Of a DNA stretch of 64,000 bases, positions 37,621 to 46,075 are shown piece by piece. The notes under the pieces were generated by a model. The model saw only the letters and a program-made list of their open reading frames with translations. It was not told the origin of the DNA and ran no database searches. How positions within the stretch are numbered: the stretch's first letter is position 1; the number at the start of each line of letters is the position of its first letter. The stretch is taken from the NCBI RefSeq assembly GCF_000712035.1, contig NZ_KL544008.1, positions 528,544 through 592,543 of the forward strand, written 5' to 3'. The translations under genes and the position numbers were made by a program. This stretch comes from Salinicoccus luteus DSM 17002 (GTDB lineage Bacteria; Bacillota; Bacilli; Staphylococcales; Salinicoccaceae).

Positions 37621-38118
37621 TCAGTTCAAAAGCTTATAGTAGACGTTCACATTTTTGTATTCTCCGAATGGATCCTGTGAATAGCTAGGGATTTCACCAA
37701 TGAGCATGTATCCTTCCGACTGATAGAGGACATTCGCCGGCCCATCCTTTTCGGTATCCAGCATCAACAGCCACCTGTTCTTCTGGATGGCTGCCTGTTC
37801 TGCATGCTGAAGCAATGCTTTCGCGACCCCTTTCCTGCGGGCGTCCGGATGTGTCATCAGTTTGGCGACTTCCGCCCGGTGCTGTCCGTTTTCCTTATCG
37901 CTGAGGTGCAGCTGTACCGTGCCTGCAATCTGTCCATCCAGTATGGCGACGTATAGATGGACTTGTTCCGACAGGACACCCTCCCAATAGCGGGCTGCCG
38001 TCTCATCGCTCATCGGGTGCAGATAGTTCATGGAGGCGCCCTGGGCTACGACTTCCTGGAATAGCCGTGACAACTCCGCACGGTCGTTCTGAATATCTGT
38101 TATTTCTTTGATCTCCAT
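37621..38118 (-). CDS. GNAT-family acetyltransferase
   Basis: Acetyl-CoA dependent N-acetyltransferase, 165 residues from ATG 38118 (SD AAAGGAG 8 nt upstream; longer upstream frame has no start support). The acetyl-CoA loop is RRKGVAKALLQHAEQ (about residues 97-111), preceded by AEVAKLMTHPDA and followed by LLMLDTEKDGPANVLYQSEGY. Substrate unknown. Confidence 0.9.
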   Translation of the reverse strand: MEIKEITDIQNDRAELSRLFQEVVAQGASMNYLHPMSDETAARYWEGVLSEQVHLYVAILDGQIAGTVQLHLSDKENGQHRAEVAKLMTHPDARRKGVAKALLQHAEQAAIQKNRWLLMLDTEKDGPANVLYQSEGYMLIGEIPSYSQDPFGEYKNVNVYYKLLN

Positions 38119-38307
38119 ACTATGTATCTCCTTTCGTCTTCCTCCATTATAAAGTAAAAGTGCAGGGGACAGAAACATCAGAGTTGCATACTGAATCATT
38201 TGAAATGACCAAAGGACAGACAGTCGGATTGTCGCCAGGCGTTTAGCTTTTCCACGAAGTGGTACTGAAAGGGTGACTTCAATAATTCTCCAAGGAGGCA
38301 TTCTATA

Positions 38308-39186
38308 ATGAGTGAACTGGATAAGCAGACGTATCTATCAGACGGTGTGAAGCCACAGACGCAGTCCCGCCAGCCCGGCGTGGAAAAGGAAATGGACCCT
38401 GAACCGGTCTATGAACTGGAGAGCCATGTCGGTTCGGGCAAGCTGAAAGGCAAAGTGGCCCTGATCACCGGTGGGGACAGCGGAATTGGAAAAGCGGTTG
38501 CCATCGGCTACGCGAAGGAAGGGGCACATATCGCAATCTCCTATTTGGATGAGCATGAAGATGCAGAGGCTACAAAACAGCGGGTCGAGCAGGAAGGTGT
38601 AAAGTGTACGCTGCATGCCGGGGACATCGCGGACGAAGCATTCTGTTTCAAAGTGGTTGAGGAAGTGGTGGAGAAGCACGGCCAGCTGAACATACTGGTC
38701 AATAATGCAGCACGTCAGGAAGTGAAGAGCAGTGTCGTGGACATCAGCGCCGAGCAGTTCAAACACACATTTGACGTCAACTTCTTTTCGATGGTGCATT
38801 TTACGAAAGCCGCAATCCCGCATCTGCAGGCTGGAGACAGTCTGATCTATACGACATCAATCAATGCATATGTCGGCAATAAGGCGCTGATCGACTATAC
38901 ATCCACGAAAGGCGCTATCGTCGCTTTTGCCCGTTCGGTCGCCCAGGAGCTTGCCGAGAAGGGCATCCGGGTGAACGGTGTAGCACCTGGACCCATCTGG
39001 ACGCCGCTGATTCCGGCTACGATGCCGACCGATATGCAGGAATCATTCGGGGTCACAGCGCCTCTCGGCCGTCCCGGACAGCCTGCAGACCTGGTCGAGC
39101 CCTACATTCTGCTGGCTTCGGAAGGCTCCGCCTATATGACCGGCCAGTTCATCCATGTAAATGGCGGCACGTACATCTCGTCCTGA
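38308..39186 (+). CDS. Short-chain dehydrogenase, general stress type (YdaD/YhxC-like)
   Basis: NAD(P)-dependent oxidoreductase of 292 residues with the ~45-residue N-terminal extension typical of the Gsp39/YdaD group. Cofactor motif TGGDSGIG (residues 54-61), NNAA motif (ILVNNAARQE), catalytic Ser in TTSINAY and the YxxxK pair in YTSTKGAIVAF. The C-terminus is GQFIHVNGGTYIS. The upstream GTTTAG-N14-GGTACT (38241-38266) loosely resembles a sigma-B promoter, in line with stress control of relatives, but the match is imperfect. Confidence 0.92.
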   Translation: MSELDKQTYLSDGVKPQTQSRQPGVEKEMDPEPVYELESHVGSGKLKGKVALITGGDSGIGKAVAIGYAKEGAHIAISYLDEHEDAEATKQRVEQEGVKCTLHAGDIADEAFCFKVVEEVVEKHGQLNILVNNAARQEVKSSVVDISAEQFKHTFDVNFFSMVHFTKAAIPHLQAGDSLIYTTSINAYVGNKALIDYTSTKGAIVAFARSVAQELAEKGIRVNGVAPGPIWTPLIPATMPTDMQESFGVTAPLGRPGQPADLVEPYILLASEGSAYMTGQFIHVNGGTYISS

Positions 39187-39242
39187 CCAAAAAACAGGAG
39201 TACATGTGGCACCACAAAATTTCATAGTAGAGAAGCCATCAT

Positions 39243-39272
39243 AAAAAGCAGACTCTGTGAGTCTGCTTTTTT
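39243..39272 (+). terminator. Terminator of the SDR gene
   Basis: AAAAAGCAGACTC TGT GAGTCTGCTTTTTT, perfect stem. Confidence 0.9.
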
Positions 39273-39420
39273 ATATTCTTCATGGCTTATTGAAAAAGGT
39301 TATAAGGAAGCGGGGAATCATCTATAAGAGAGTCCATTGTAGTCATACTTTTTAAATGATATGTTTATTAGGATGAAAAACATAGTTTGTAAGTATGATT
39401 TATAGATGGAGGCGGAAATG

Positions 39421-40206
39421 ATGAAGCAGTTTTATATATTTTTGACGTTCGCACTTGTGCTCGTTTTGGGTGCATGTGGAGAATCCAGTGCCAATGAAGC
39501 GGAGTCGGGCGCGGTCATAAAAATCGGTTCGACGCCGGATGGATATCCGCAAGTATATTCGGAAGATGGGGAAGTAAAAGGATTCAGTGCCGATGTCTAT
39601 CAGGAAGTCTTCGACCGCTTGGAATATGAAATCGAATGGTCGCTGACGGACTGGACCGGTGCTCTGGCTTCACTCGAGACCGGGAAGGTGGACACACTGG
39701 CCAATTTTGCAGTGACGCCGGAAAGGCAGGAAAAGTACAATTATACCGATCCCTACTACTATTCCAGGGCAGGCTTGGGAGTTGCACAGGATAATGAAGA
39801 CATCAATTCGCTTGAGGATGTCCAGGGCAAACGGGTAGCCAATGTCACCGGCTCTAACTATGGTGATGTCCTGAAGACCGAGGATGAGGCGGATGGAATC
39901 GAACTGGTGAACTATGACACCATGGACGTCATCATCAGCGACGTGGCCAGTGGAAATATGGATGCCTTTGTCACAGGCAGGGAGACACTGCTTGCGCAAA
40001 TACAGGACAAGGGGATTCCACTCAGGGTGACGGAAGAGGCATTTGGAGAAAAGCTGGTCGCTCTGCCATTTGCCAAAACCGGGGAGAATGACCAGCTCAT
40101 CGAAGAGATCAACGGTGCCCTTCAGGAAATGCGGGAGGATGGCACTTTGTCTGAAATCTCCAATGAATGGTTTGGTGAAGATGTGACTGTAAGTGCTGAG
40201 GGATAG
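39421..40206 (+). CDS. Family 3 amino-acid-type solute-binding lipoprotein (orphan)
   Basis: Extracytoplasmic binding protein of the polar amino acid class (SBP_bac_3), 261 residues. Signal peptide with lipobox LGAC (Cys19). The domain shows GYPQVYSEDGEVKGFSADVYQEV, the ligand-contact region LETGKVDTLANFAVTPERQEKYNYTDPYY (in pieces) and the late GKRVANVTGSNYGD. It resembles cystine or polar amino acid binders. No permease or ATPase genes are adjacent; the next gene is a hydrolase. ATG 39421 gives 8-nt spacing to GGAGG. Confidence 0.88.
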   Translation: MKQFYIFLTFALVLVLGACGESSANEAESGAVIKIGSTPDGYPQVYSEDGEVKGFSADVYQEVFDRLEYEIEWSLTDWTGALASLETGKVDTLANFAVTPERQEKYNYTDPYYYSRAGLGVAQDNEDINSLEDVQGKRVANVTGSNYGDVLKTEDEADGIELVNYDTMDVIISDVASGNMDAFVTGRETLLAQIQDKGIPLRVTEEAFGEKLVALPFAKTGENDQLIEEINGALQEMREDGTLSEISNEWFGEDVTVSAEG

Positions 40207-40237
40207 AACGGCAGCAAGATGAGGAGGCGTACATGAT

Positions 40238-41080
40238 ATGGCAATCGGCTTCAAGATGAAGGCACCGATTCCCAAATGGGAACCGCTTTTTAAACAGGGG
40301 AGGACTTCGGTGGTGGGGAGGTTCCGTGTGCTGAAGGATCTCACACCGACTAAAGCCATGACCATGAAGGATATGCTTGATGAGATGGACAGCCAGGGGG
40401 TTACCCATTCCGTGATTCTGGGGAGGAACAATCAGGCGGGCAGTTCGAATGCAGAACTGCTTGATTTCCTTTCCAGCAATGAAGGGGGGCGGTTCTTCGG
40501 GTTCATAGGCATCGAGGATATGACGGTGGAGGAAGCGGTGGAGACGATCCACAAGTATGCTGCAACCGGGAGGTTCCATGGTGTGGCAGCCAATCCTGCC
40601 AAGATCAGGCCGCTCACACCCATTGGTGACCCAATTCTGGATCCGATATTCGAGGCGTGCATGGAGCATGATCTGCCATTCTGCATGACACTCAGCATGC
40701 TGATTACACTTTTGGCTGAAGGGGCGGATTATGACTATATCCACCCGCGCCAGCTGATCCGCGTACTGGAGAAGTATCCGGATTTGGACCTCATCATTTC
40801 ACATGCCGCCTGGCCCTTTGTCCATGAGTCCATAGCTGTGGCTGTCCATTATCCAAACCTGTATCTCTGCCCGGATTTCTACATGGGATTCCCGGGGGCA
40901 GAACAGTATCTGGAAGCGGCGGATAAAGGACTTGAAGACCAGGTGCTGTATGCAAGCTGCTATCCCAATGTGCCCTATGACTACGCAATGAAGCATTACA
41001 GAAGCGGTGATCTGCCCCCTGACATCATGGCCAAGATCATGGAGGGGAATGCACGCAGACTGCTGAAGATGGAAGAGTGA
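40238..41080 (+). CDS. Amidohydrolase-family (TIM-barrel) protein
   Basis: 280 residues of the amidohydro_2 class (metal-dependent hydrolase or decarboxylase-like). Recognisable are GFIGIEDM, FHGVAANP, the barrel strand LIISHAAWPFVHESIAVA with conserved His, and the C-terminal YPNVPYDYAMKHYRSGDLPPDIMAKIMEGNARRLL (in pieces). The usual N-terminal HxH metal motif is not evident, so activity may differ from the family norm. It follows the binding-protein gene by 31 bp and probably shares its transcript; a strong terminator follows. Confidence 0.75.
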   Translation: MAIGFKMKAPIPKWEPLFKQGRTSVVGRFRVLKDLTPTKAMTMKDMLDEMDSQGVTHSVILGRNNQAGSSNAELLDFLSSNEGGRFFGFIGIEDMTVEEAVETIHKYAATGRFHGVAANPAKIRPLTPIGDPILDPIFEACMEHDLPFCMTLSMLITLLAEGADYDYIHPRQLIRVLEKYPDLDLIISHAAWPFVHESIAVAVHYPNLYLCPDFYMGFPGAEQYLEAADKGLEDQVLYASCYPNVPYDYAMKHYRSGDLPPDIMAKIMEGNARRLLKMEE

Positions 41081-41087
41081 ACATTTA

Positions 41088-41118
41088 ACAGTACAGATGG
41101 ATTCTGTACTGTTTTTTT
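41088..41118 (+). terminator. Terminator of the binding-protein/amidohydrolase unit
   Basis: AACAGTACAGA / TCTGTACTGTT stem followed by T-run. Confidence 0.9.
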
Positions 41119-41136
41119 ACGTTCAAGTCATCTCAT

Positions 41137-41194
41137 TTGAACGATAGGAATGCATCTGTTATAATTTATTTCAATCTGGACAACAATTATCCAG
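41137..41194 (+). promoter_or_regulatory. Promoter and probable auto-operator of the Rrf2 gene
   Basis: TTGAAC (41137-41142) - 17 nt - TATAAT (41160-41165). The inverted repeat CTGGA-N9-TCCAG (41176-41194) covers the start-site region, where a repressor would block transcription. Likely bound by the Rrf2 protein it precedes. Confidence 0.7.
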
Positions 41195-41221
41195 TTTAGA
41201 CGGAAAGGAAGTGATCAGGAC

Positions 41222-41704
41222 ATGAAAATGAAGACAGGGGTTGAACAGTCGGTCTATGCGGCTCTGCTGCTCAACATGCTCCCGGATGGGGCAGTGCTGC
41301 ACAGCGAAGAGATCAGCAGGCAGATCGGTGCGTCTCCCACGTATTTTCAGAAGCTGCTCAGGAAGATGGGCAGTGCGGATCTGATCACTTCCGTCCCCGG
41401 CACAAAAGGCGGATTCAAGCTGAAGAAGCGGCCGGAGGATATCCGTGTATATGATATATATGTGGCGATAGAAGGGCAGCAGTCCCTCTATACACCTAGC
41501 GGCATCTTCGATGGCATGCTCGAATTGGGAAGTGAGGAAGAACACTGCATCCTCGGCAGCCTGATGGATGAAGCGGAGGATTCATGGAAATCCGTGCTCA
41601 AACGGGAGACCATCGCTTCCCTGACCGATAAGCTTCAGGCGGAGCAATACAGCAGTCAGATGGCCGCTCTCAGAAAGTGGCTGGATGAAAAGATGGTCGT
41701 CTAG
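41222..41704 (+). CDS. Rrf2-family transcriptional regulator (no Fe-S cysteines)
   Basis: 160-residue winged-helix regulator. N-terminal VEQSVYAALLLNMLPDG, the recognition-helix region SRQIGASPTYFQKLLRKMGSADLI and the wing SVPGTKGGFKL are Rrf2-like. Only one cysteine is present (EEHCILG), so it cannot bind the three-cysteine Fe-S cluster of IscR/NsrR and belongs to the YwnA/YwgB-like branch. It is probably autoregulated and may control the neighbouring DUF896 and luciferase-like genes. Confidence 0.88.
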   Translation: MKMKTGVEQSVYAALLLNMLPDGAVLHSEEISRQIGASPTYFQKLLRKMGSADLITSVPGTKGGFKLKKRPEDIRVYDIYVAIEGQQSLYTPSGIFDGMLELGSEEEHCILGSLMDEAEDSWKSVLKRETIASLTDKLQAEQYSSQMAALRKWLDEKMVV

Positions 41705-41775
41705 GACATTTGAATTCAGAGAGAATAATGTCGCAATAGAGAGTGAGTATTAATATTAAAAGGTAGATGGTAATT

Positions 41776-42009
41776 ATGATTATAGGACTCGATAGGATCA
41801 ATGAACTGGCAAGAAAGCAGAAGCAGATCGGGCTGACGGATGAAGAGCGTGCGGAGCAGCGACAGCTGAGGGAAGACTATATGCGCCAGTTCCGCGGACA
41901 GGTGCTCGACAACCTCGCCGGCCTGACGGTCATCGATCCGCTCGGCAATGACGTGACCCCTGCAAAGTTGAAGCGTGAACAGGAACTCAATAGACTCTTC
42001 GAACAATAG
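41776..42009 (+). CDS. DUF896 (YnzC-like) small protein, second copy
   Basis: 77 residues, IGLDRINELARKQKQIGLTDEERAEQR followed by LREDYMRQFR and the family end VIDPLGNDVTPAKLKREQ (in pieces). Paralogue of the 10493 gene, function unknown. ATG 41776 fits the family N-terminus; an ATG at 41767 is also in frame. Confidence 0.88.
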   Translation: MIIGLDRINELARKQKQIGLTDEERAEQRQLREDYMRQFRGQVLDNLAGLTVIDPLGNDVTPAKLKREQELNRLFEQ

Positions 42010-42048
42010 CGGCATCAGATAAAACGACAGATAAAGAAAAGGATGTTA

Positions 42049-43044
42049 ATGATGAGATTAAGTGTACTGGACCAGGCACCTGTGACAAAAGGCAACACCG
42101 GCGTGGATGCGCTGAGAAAATCGGAGGAACTCGCTGTTCTTGCTGATGAACTCGGTTATTACCGCATGTGGATGGCCGAACACCACGGCATCGGATCCGT
42201 CGTCAGCTCCGCTCCGGAAATCACGGCAGCAAGGCTTGCGGCAAAGACTGAGAATATCCGCATCGGCACAGGCGGTGTCATGATGATGCACTACTCGCCA
42301 CTCAAGATGGCTGAAGTGTTCAAGACGCTCAGTGCATTCTCACCTGGGCGGATCGACTTCGGCGTGGGCCGTGCACCCGGTGGAGACGGCAGGGCGGTCT
42401 ATGCACTGTCTGAAGGCAAGCGTCCCGAGATGGACAACATGTATGAGAAGTATCAGATTGCGCTCCAGCTGATCAATGACGAGACGCCGGAAGGCAGACT
42501 TTTCGGCTCGACACCTGCAGTGCCGGACAATGTGACATTGCCGGAGGCATGGATGCTTGGGTCAAGCGGCAACAGTGCCATCGAGACCGCAAAAATGGGT
42601 GTCGGATACTCCTTCGCACAGTTCTTCAATGGTGAACTGAGTCGTGAAATACTCGATGCCTACAGAAGGAACTTCAAGCCTTCAGCGTTCATGGAGAAGC
42701 CGGAAATCAACGTGTGCTATATGGTGACGGCAGCGGAGACGCGGGAAGAAGCGGAATACCAGGCAAAGCCGCAGGACATTGCAGGTCTATGGCTCTCACA
42801 GGGCAGGATCGAGAAATCCCTGACCCCGGAGGAAGCCAAAGACTATCCACTCACCGAGATGGACAAGATGAAGATCCAGCAGCGCCGTCCACTCCATATC
42901 GTCGGATCGGCGAAGGAAGTTGCAGAAAAGCTGCAGGACGAGCAGGAGATGTACGGCTTCGATGAAGCGATGATCGTCAGCATCCCGCACGCGCAGGAGA
43001 CACGTCTTGATGTCTACAAACTGCTTGCGAAAGAATTGCTTTAA
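42049..43044 (+). CDS. LLM-class flavin-dependent oxidoreductase (MsnO8-type)
   Basis: Luciferase-like FMN-dependent monooxygenase of 331 residues, TIM barrel. LSVLDQAPVTKGNTGVDAL, WMAEHHGIGSVVSSAPE, IRIGTGGVMMMHYSPLKMAE and RIDFGVGRAPGGD are the typical blocks. Physiological substrate unknown for this group. Three in-frame ATGs (42043, 42049, 42052) are possible; 42049 or 42052 fit the SD AAAAGG best. A terminator follows. Confidence 0.9.
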   Translation: MMRLSVLDQAPVTKGNTGVDALRKSEELAVLADELGYYRMWMAEHHGIGSVVSSAPEITAARLAAKTENIRIGTGGVMMMHYSPLKMAEVFKTLSAFSPGRIDFGVGRAPGGDGRAVYALSEGKRPEMDNMYEKYQIALQLINDETPEGRLFGSTPAVPDNVTLPEAWMLGSSGNSAIETAKMGVGYSFAQFFNGELSREILDAYRRNFKPSAFMEKPEINVCYMVTAAETREEAEYQAKPQDIAGLWLSQGRIEKSLTPEEAKDYPLTEMDKMKIQQRRPLHIVGSAKEVAEKLQDEQEMYGFDEAMIVSIPHAQETRLDVYKLLAKELL

Positions 43045-43056
43045 TGGATAGATGAA

Positions 43057-43086
43057 ACCAGGGTAGATGATACCCTGGCTTTTTTC
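43057..43086 (+). terminator. Terminator of the luciferase-like gene
   Basis: ACCAGGGTA GATGA TACCCTGGC followed by TTTTTT. Confidence 0.9.
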
Positions 43087-43161
43087 TGCCCAAATGAAAT
43101 TCCATCAGCAAGTAAAATATGAGAAGATGAAGACAATGAAAAATCAGGATGATAGAGGTCG

Positions 43162-43647
43162 ATGAAAATGGAACAGATACAACTGGAGCAGCATGCGGAC
43201 GCTTTCCTTAAAAGGCAATTCGGCATGCCGCTCGATATACCGATCCGCATTTCAAAACGCATGAAGTCAAAACTCGGAGCCTTCCGAATCAAATATATTC
43301 GGGGCAAAGCAAATGACAAGGAAATGGAGATTGTGATGTCCCATACTTTCATCAGTAATAATTCCGCTGAAACCATTCTTGATGTGTTGTACCACGAATG
43401 CGTGCACTATGCACTCTTCGCTAAAAATCAGCCCTACAGGGATTCTGATACTATTTTCATTAGAACTCTCGATCGTCTGGGTATTTCCAGGACACGGACC
43501 CATATGTACAGGGGAGAGAGCCACCTTTATGAATGCAGGAAGTGCCAGTACCAGTTCAGCAGGAATATGAAAGGGTATGAGAAGCGGTATATTTGTCGGA
43601 GTTGTCGTGGAAGGTTTAGGTATGTAGGGGTTGTTGAGAGAAGTTGA
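43162..43647 (+). CDS. SprT-like zinc protein
   Basis: 161 residues. Metalloprotease-type motif HECVHYALF (HExxH, near residue 79) and a C-terminal zinc ribbon with two CxxC pairs (YECRKCQYQF and YICRSCRGRF). Bacterial SprT/YdcK family; role in bacteria unclear (eukaryotic Spartan digests DNA-protein crosslinks). ATG 43162 has only a weak SD (GAGGTCG); MEQIQLEQ two codons on is an alternative. Confidence 0.85.
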   Translation: MKMEQIQLEQHADAFLKRQFGMPLDIPIRISKRMKSKLGAFRIKYIRGKANDKEMEIVMSHTFISNNSAETILDVLYHECVHYALFAKNQPYRDSDTIFIRTLDRLGISRTRTHMYRGESHLYECRKCQYQFSRNMKGYEKRYICRSCRGRFRYVGVVERS

Positions 43648-43776
43648 TGGGTAAGAGATGATGAAAGAAGATTTCGTAACCTCCTTCATTCATTTCTATC
43701 AACTATGTATAAAGCACGCATCCAGAAAGACTTCATAGATTAATAATTGATTTTATGTTTCATAGCTTTAACTAAG

Positions 43777-43826
43777 ACCCAATACTTCATAAGTCTTCGA
43801 GATTTTTGAGATATTGGGTTTTTTTG
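43777..43826 (+). terminator. Terminator-like long hairpin
   Basis: ACCCAATA (43777) / TATTGGGT (43812) closes a hairpin with an inner TCT-TCG-AGA stem, followed by a run of T. Confidence 0.75.
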
Positions 43827-43928
43827 TATTTTCATATTTATTCATTTGAAAATCTATATTGTTATAAAGAATTGAATCACTCTTGCTTCGAGCATAGTCA
43901 ATAAATGTATGATTTTCAAACCAATCTA

Positions 43929-44010
43929 TGCAGAAATAAGAAATCTGTACATTTATAAATACATTAAAAGAATAATCCAGACAAAGGTCCCATGTTTCGT
44001 TATTTCTGCA
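43929..44010. repeat. 82-bp element with 11-bp inverted ends
   Basis: TGCAGAAATAA (43929-43939) and TTATTTCTGCA (44000-44010) are perfect inverted repeats around a 60-bp AT-rich centre; TTTTT follows the right end. It could be a leader hairpin of comC-radC or a small mobile-repeat remnant. Confidence 0.5.
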
Positions 44011-44064
44011 TTTTTACAACAAATAATATCGGAGGTAATATGTTTATAGCAGAGGAGGGTGAGT

Positions 44065-44781
44065 ATGGTCTGGATCATATTGATAGGTGGTATATGCGCA
44101 TCATTCATGTATGCAGTTACAGAAGCAAAACATTTCAGCATTTTATACAGAAGAAGTAAATGCAATAGTTGTCATCATACTTTGAAATGGTCAGAATTGA
44201 TTCCAATCATCAGTTTTATACTGCTCAGGGGGAAATGTGCATACTGTAGGAGCAAGATTGATTTAGGTTCTTTCATGTGCGAGGTTTTATTGATTTTCTT
44301 TTATCTTCTTCCTTTATTTTATGACCTGTCACTTAAGGATTTGACCTTGTATTATCTTATAGTCACTATACTTATACCAATTGCTCTGAATGACTTCAAG
44401 ACATTTACGATTCCAAACCATATGAGTCTGCTTTTCCTTTTCACTGGACTCTTTTTGACAGATTTATCATATATCGACCCCTTTAAAGATGTAGTGATCA
44501 TCATCATCCTACATTTGTTCTATTTCCTGTTTTCAGATTCGGTGGGCTATGGAGACATCAAACTGTTCACAGTAATCACACTGGTTACGCCGGTCAATTT
44601 TTTTGTTTACACAATTCTACTCACCTATATGATTGGAGGATTATTCATCATCATTCTGCATTTCTACAGGAGTGATATGCCACGCAAGATTCCTCTTGTC
44701 CCCTTTATAACAAACGCACTCATCCTATCCTTCATCCTTTATGAAGATATAAATACAATCTATTTCGGAGGGTTCCTATGA
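44065..44781 (+). CDS. comC: Type IV prepilin peptidase (A24 family)
   Basis: Membrane aspartyl protease that cleaves and N-methylates type IV-like pseudopilins of the competence DNA-uptake machine. 238 residues. The N-terminal cytoplasmic zinc domain has CNSC and CAYC pairs. Catalytic aspartates are in NDFKTFTIPN (~115) and GYGDIKLF (GxGD, ~170). About seven to eight transmembrane helices. ATG 44065 has GGAGG 6 nt upstream. The stop overlaps radC by 4 bp. AT-rich compared with most of the window. Confidence 0.93.
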   Translation: MVWIILIGGICASFMYAVTEAKHFSILYRRSKCNSCHHTLKWSELIPIISFILLRGKCAYCRSKIDLGSFMCEVLLIFFYLLPLFYDLSLKDLTLYYLIVTILIPIALNDFKTFTIPNHMSLLFLFTGLFLTDLSYIDPFKDVVIIIILHLFYFLFSDSVGYGDIKLFTVITLVTPVNFFVYTILLTYMIGGLFIIILHFYRSDMPRKIPLVPFITNALILSFILYEDINTIYFGGFL

Positions 44782-45461
44782 CACTATTAATCAAAGAAAT
44801 GCATGACTCTGACAAACCTCGGGAAAGGTTGATGAACTATGGTCCTGACAAACTGACCAATCAGGAACTGTTGGGCATCATCATCAATACAGGCAATAGG
44901 GAAGAATCGAGTATTATAGTGGCCAATAGAATCATAAAAGACATGAAGACCATACGTGAACTCAGAGGATTGACCTACCAGGAACTGACCAGTGTAAAGG
45001 GTATAGGAGAGGCTAAGGCCATAACAATCCTTGCTGTAATTGAGCTTGCAATCAGAATGCACACCCATTCACTTGAAGAGGATATCTTCATTAAAAGTCC
45101 GGATGATGTAAGTGATCTCCTGATGGAGAAGATGAGGTATTTTCAGCAGGAACATTTTGTAGTTCTCTACCTCTCCACCAAAAATATGGTGATACACCAG
45201 GAGACAATGTTCAAAGGTTCATTGAACACCTCCATCGTTCATCCAAGAGAAGTGTACAAAGAAGCTGTGAAAAGAAGCGCAGCAGCAATCATTTGCGTCC
45301 ATAATCATCCAAGTGGAGATCCTTCGCCTTCCAGGGAAGATATAGAAGTAACAAGAAGACTACATGAATGTGGAGAGATGATAGGGGTTGATTTTCTTGA
45401 TCATATTATTATTGGTTCGGGAAAATACATCAGTTTAAAAGAAATGAATTTCATCAAATAA
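44778..45461 (+). CDS. radC: RadC/JAMM-domain protein
   Basis: 227 residues. An N-terminal helix-hairpin-helix-like part (LTSVKGIGEAKAITILAVIELA) precedes the MPN/JAMM+ domain with the zinc motif HNHPSGDPSPSREDIEVT (~175). Despite the historical name, a DNA-repair role is not established; the family is linked to competence and mobile DNA in places. Translationally coupled to comC (ATGA overlap), as expected in Staphylococcaceae. Confidence 0.94.
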   Translation: MTLLIKEMHDSDKPRERLMNYGPDKLTNQELLGIIINTGNREESSIIVANRIIKDMKTIRELRGLTYQELTSVKGIGEAKAITILAVIELAIRMHTHSLEEDIFIKSPDDVSDLLMEKMRYFQQEHFVVLYLSTKNMVIHQETMFKGSLNTSIVHPREVYKEAVKRSAAAIICVHNHPSGDPSPSREDIEVTRRLHECGEMIGVDFLDHIIIGSGKYISLKEMNFIK

Positions 45462-45472
45462 GGAGTGGGCAT

Positions 45473-45835
45473 ATGGGATTGGATATGTATCTATATCTTC
45501 AGGAACGTGAGACCAATGAAGTCATTGAATACAGTTATTATAGAAAGTTCAACGCCCTACAGGGTTACTTCGTAAAAAATTTCAGTCTTGAAAACTGTGG
45601 GAAAATCAAGTTGTCAGTAGAAATGGTAAATGAGCTGTATCTTTTGCTTAATGAAATTCGCCATTCTCCTGAAAAATCGCATCTTCTTATGCCTGTATTC
45701 CCTGGTCCTTTCTTTGGTTCTTATGAATATGACCGGATATACCATAACTACATCAATCAGGCAGCTTGTGACTTCTATCATGCCAAATTCATAGATTATG
45801 AAAAATACGATCTTTTCTTCACTTCTGATTGGTAA
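45473..45835 (+). CDS. Hypothetical protein, MGLDMYL-type
   Basis: 120 residues, cytoplasmic, rich in Tyr and Phe. The start MGLDMYLYLQERETNEVIEY resembles a widespread but uncharacterised group found in bacteria and phages. SD AAGGAG precedes ATG 45473, 11 nt after radC, so it is probably the third gene of this AT-rich operon. Confidence 0.7.
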   Translation: MGLDMYLYLQERETNEVIEYSYYRKFNALQGYFVKNFSLENCGKIKLSVEMVNELYLLLNEIRHSPEKSHLLMPVFPGPFFGSYEYDRIYHNYINQAACDFYHAKFIDYEKYDLFFTSDW

Positions 45836-45861
45836 AGTACGATTATAAACATTACAAATCG

Positions 45862-45877
45862 ATTACAAATCTGTAAT
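45862..45877. promoter_or_regulatory. Candidate operator dyad upstream of leader A
   Basis: ATTACA-AATC-TGTAAT, with an additional ATTACA at 45851 and ATTTGTAAAT following, 15 bp upstream of the -35 box. The regulator is not identifiable. Confidence 0.45.
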
Positions 45878-45960
45878 ATTTGTAAATTCTGTTGAAAACC
45901 GAAATAGTTTAGGATATTATAAATATGACTTATAAATGACATAACAAGGAGGACAACCTG

Positions 45961-46026
45961 ATGATTAATGTAATTCTTTCATCCGTAAATCAATTTTATA
46001 GTGTTGCCTCCTTTGATAGATTCTAA
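45961..46026 (+). CDS. Leader peptide, 21 residues
   Basis: ATG with AAGGAGG at perfect 8-nt spacing; the peptide starts MINVILSSVNQFYSV and ends ASFDRF. The codons for VASF (46003-46014) form the arm that is complementary to the peptide's own SD, so translation and RNA folding are coupled. Analogous in position to the BmrB leader of the B. subtilis bmrCD exporter, but not similar in sequence as far as I can tell. Confidence 0.65.
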   Translation: MINVILSSVNQFYSVASFDRF

Positions 46027-46075
46027 TCACTCCGATTGGATCTAGATATCATATATATTATTTCTTATCTGTTAT

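Larger units (their letters stand above)
43648..44064. other. AT-rich intergenic region with hairpin and long inverted repeat
   Basis: Non-coding and markedly AT-rich. Contains an imperfect long terminator hairpin (43777-43826) and an 82-bp inverted-repeat element (43929-44010) upstream of comC. Confidence 0.6.

Noticed and set aside
38241-38266. Sigma-B promoter for the stress SDR gene
   Set aside because: GTTTAG-N14-GGTACT only partly fits the consensus, so it is mentioned under the gene but not listed as a feature.
45949-46026. Type I toxin-antitoxin (Fst/TxpA-like) explanation for leader A
   Set aside because: The leader peptide is not a transmembrane toxin and no convergent antisense RNA promoter is visible; attenuation explains the pairings better.
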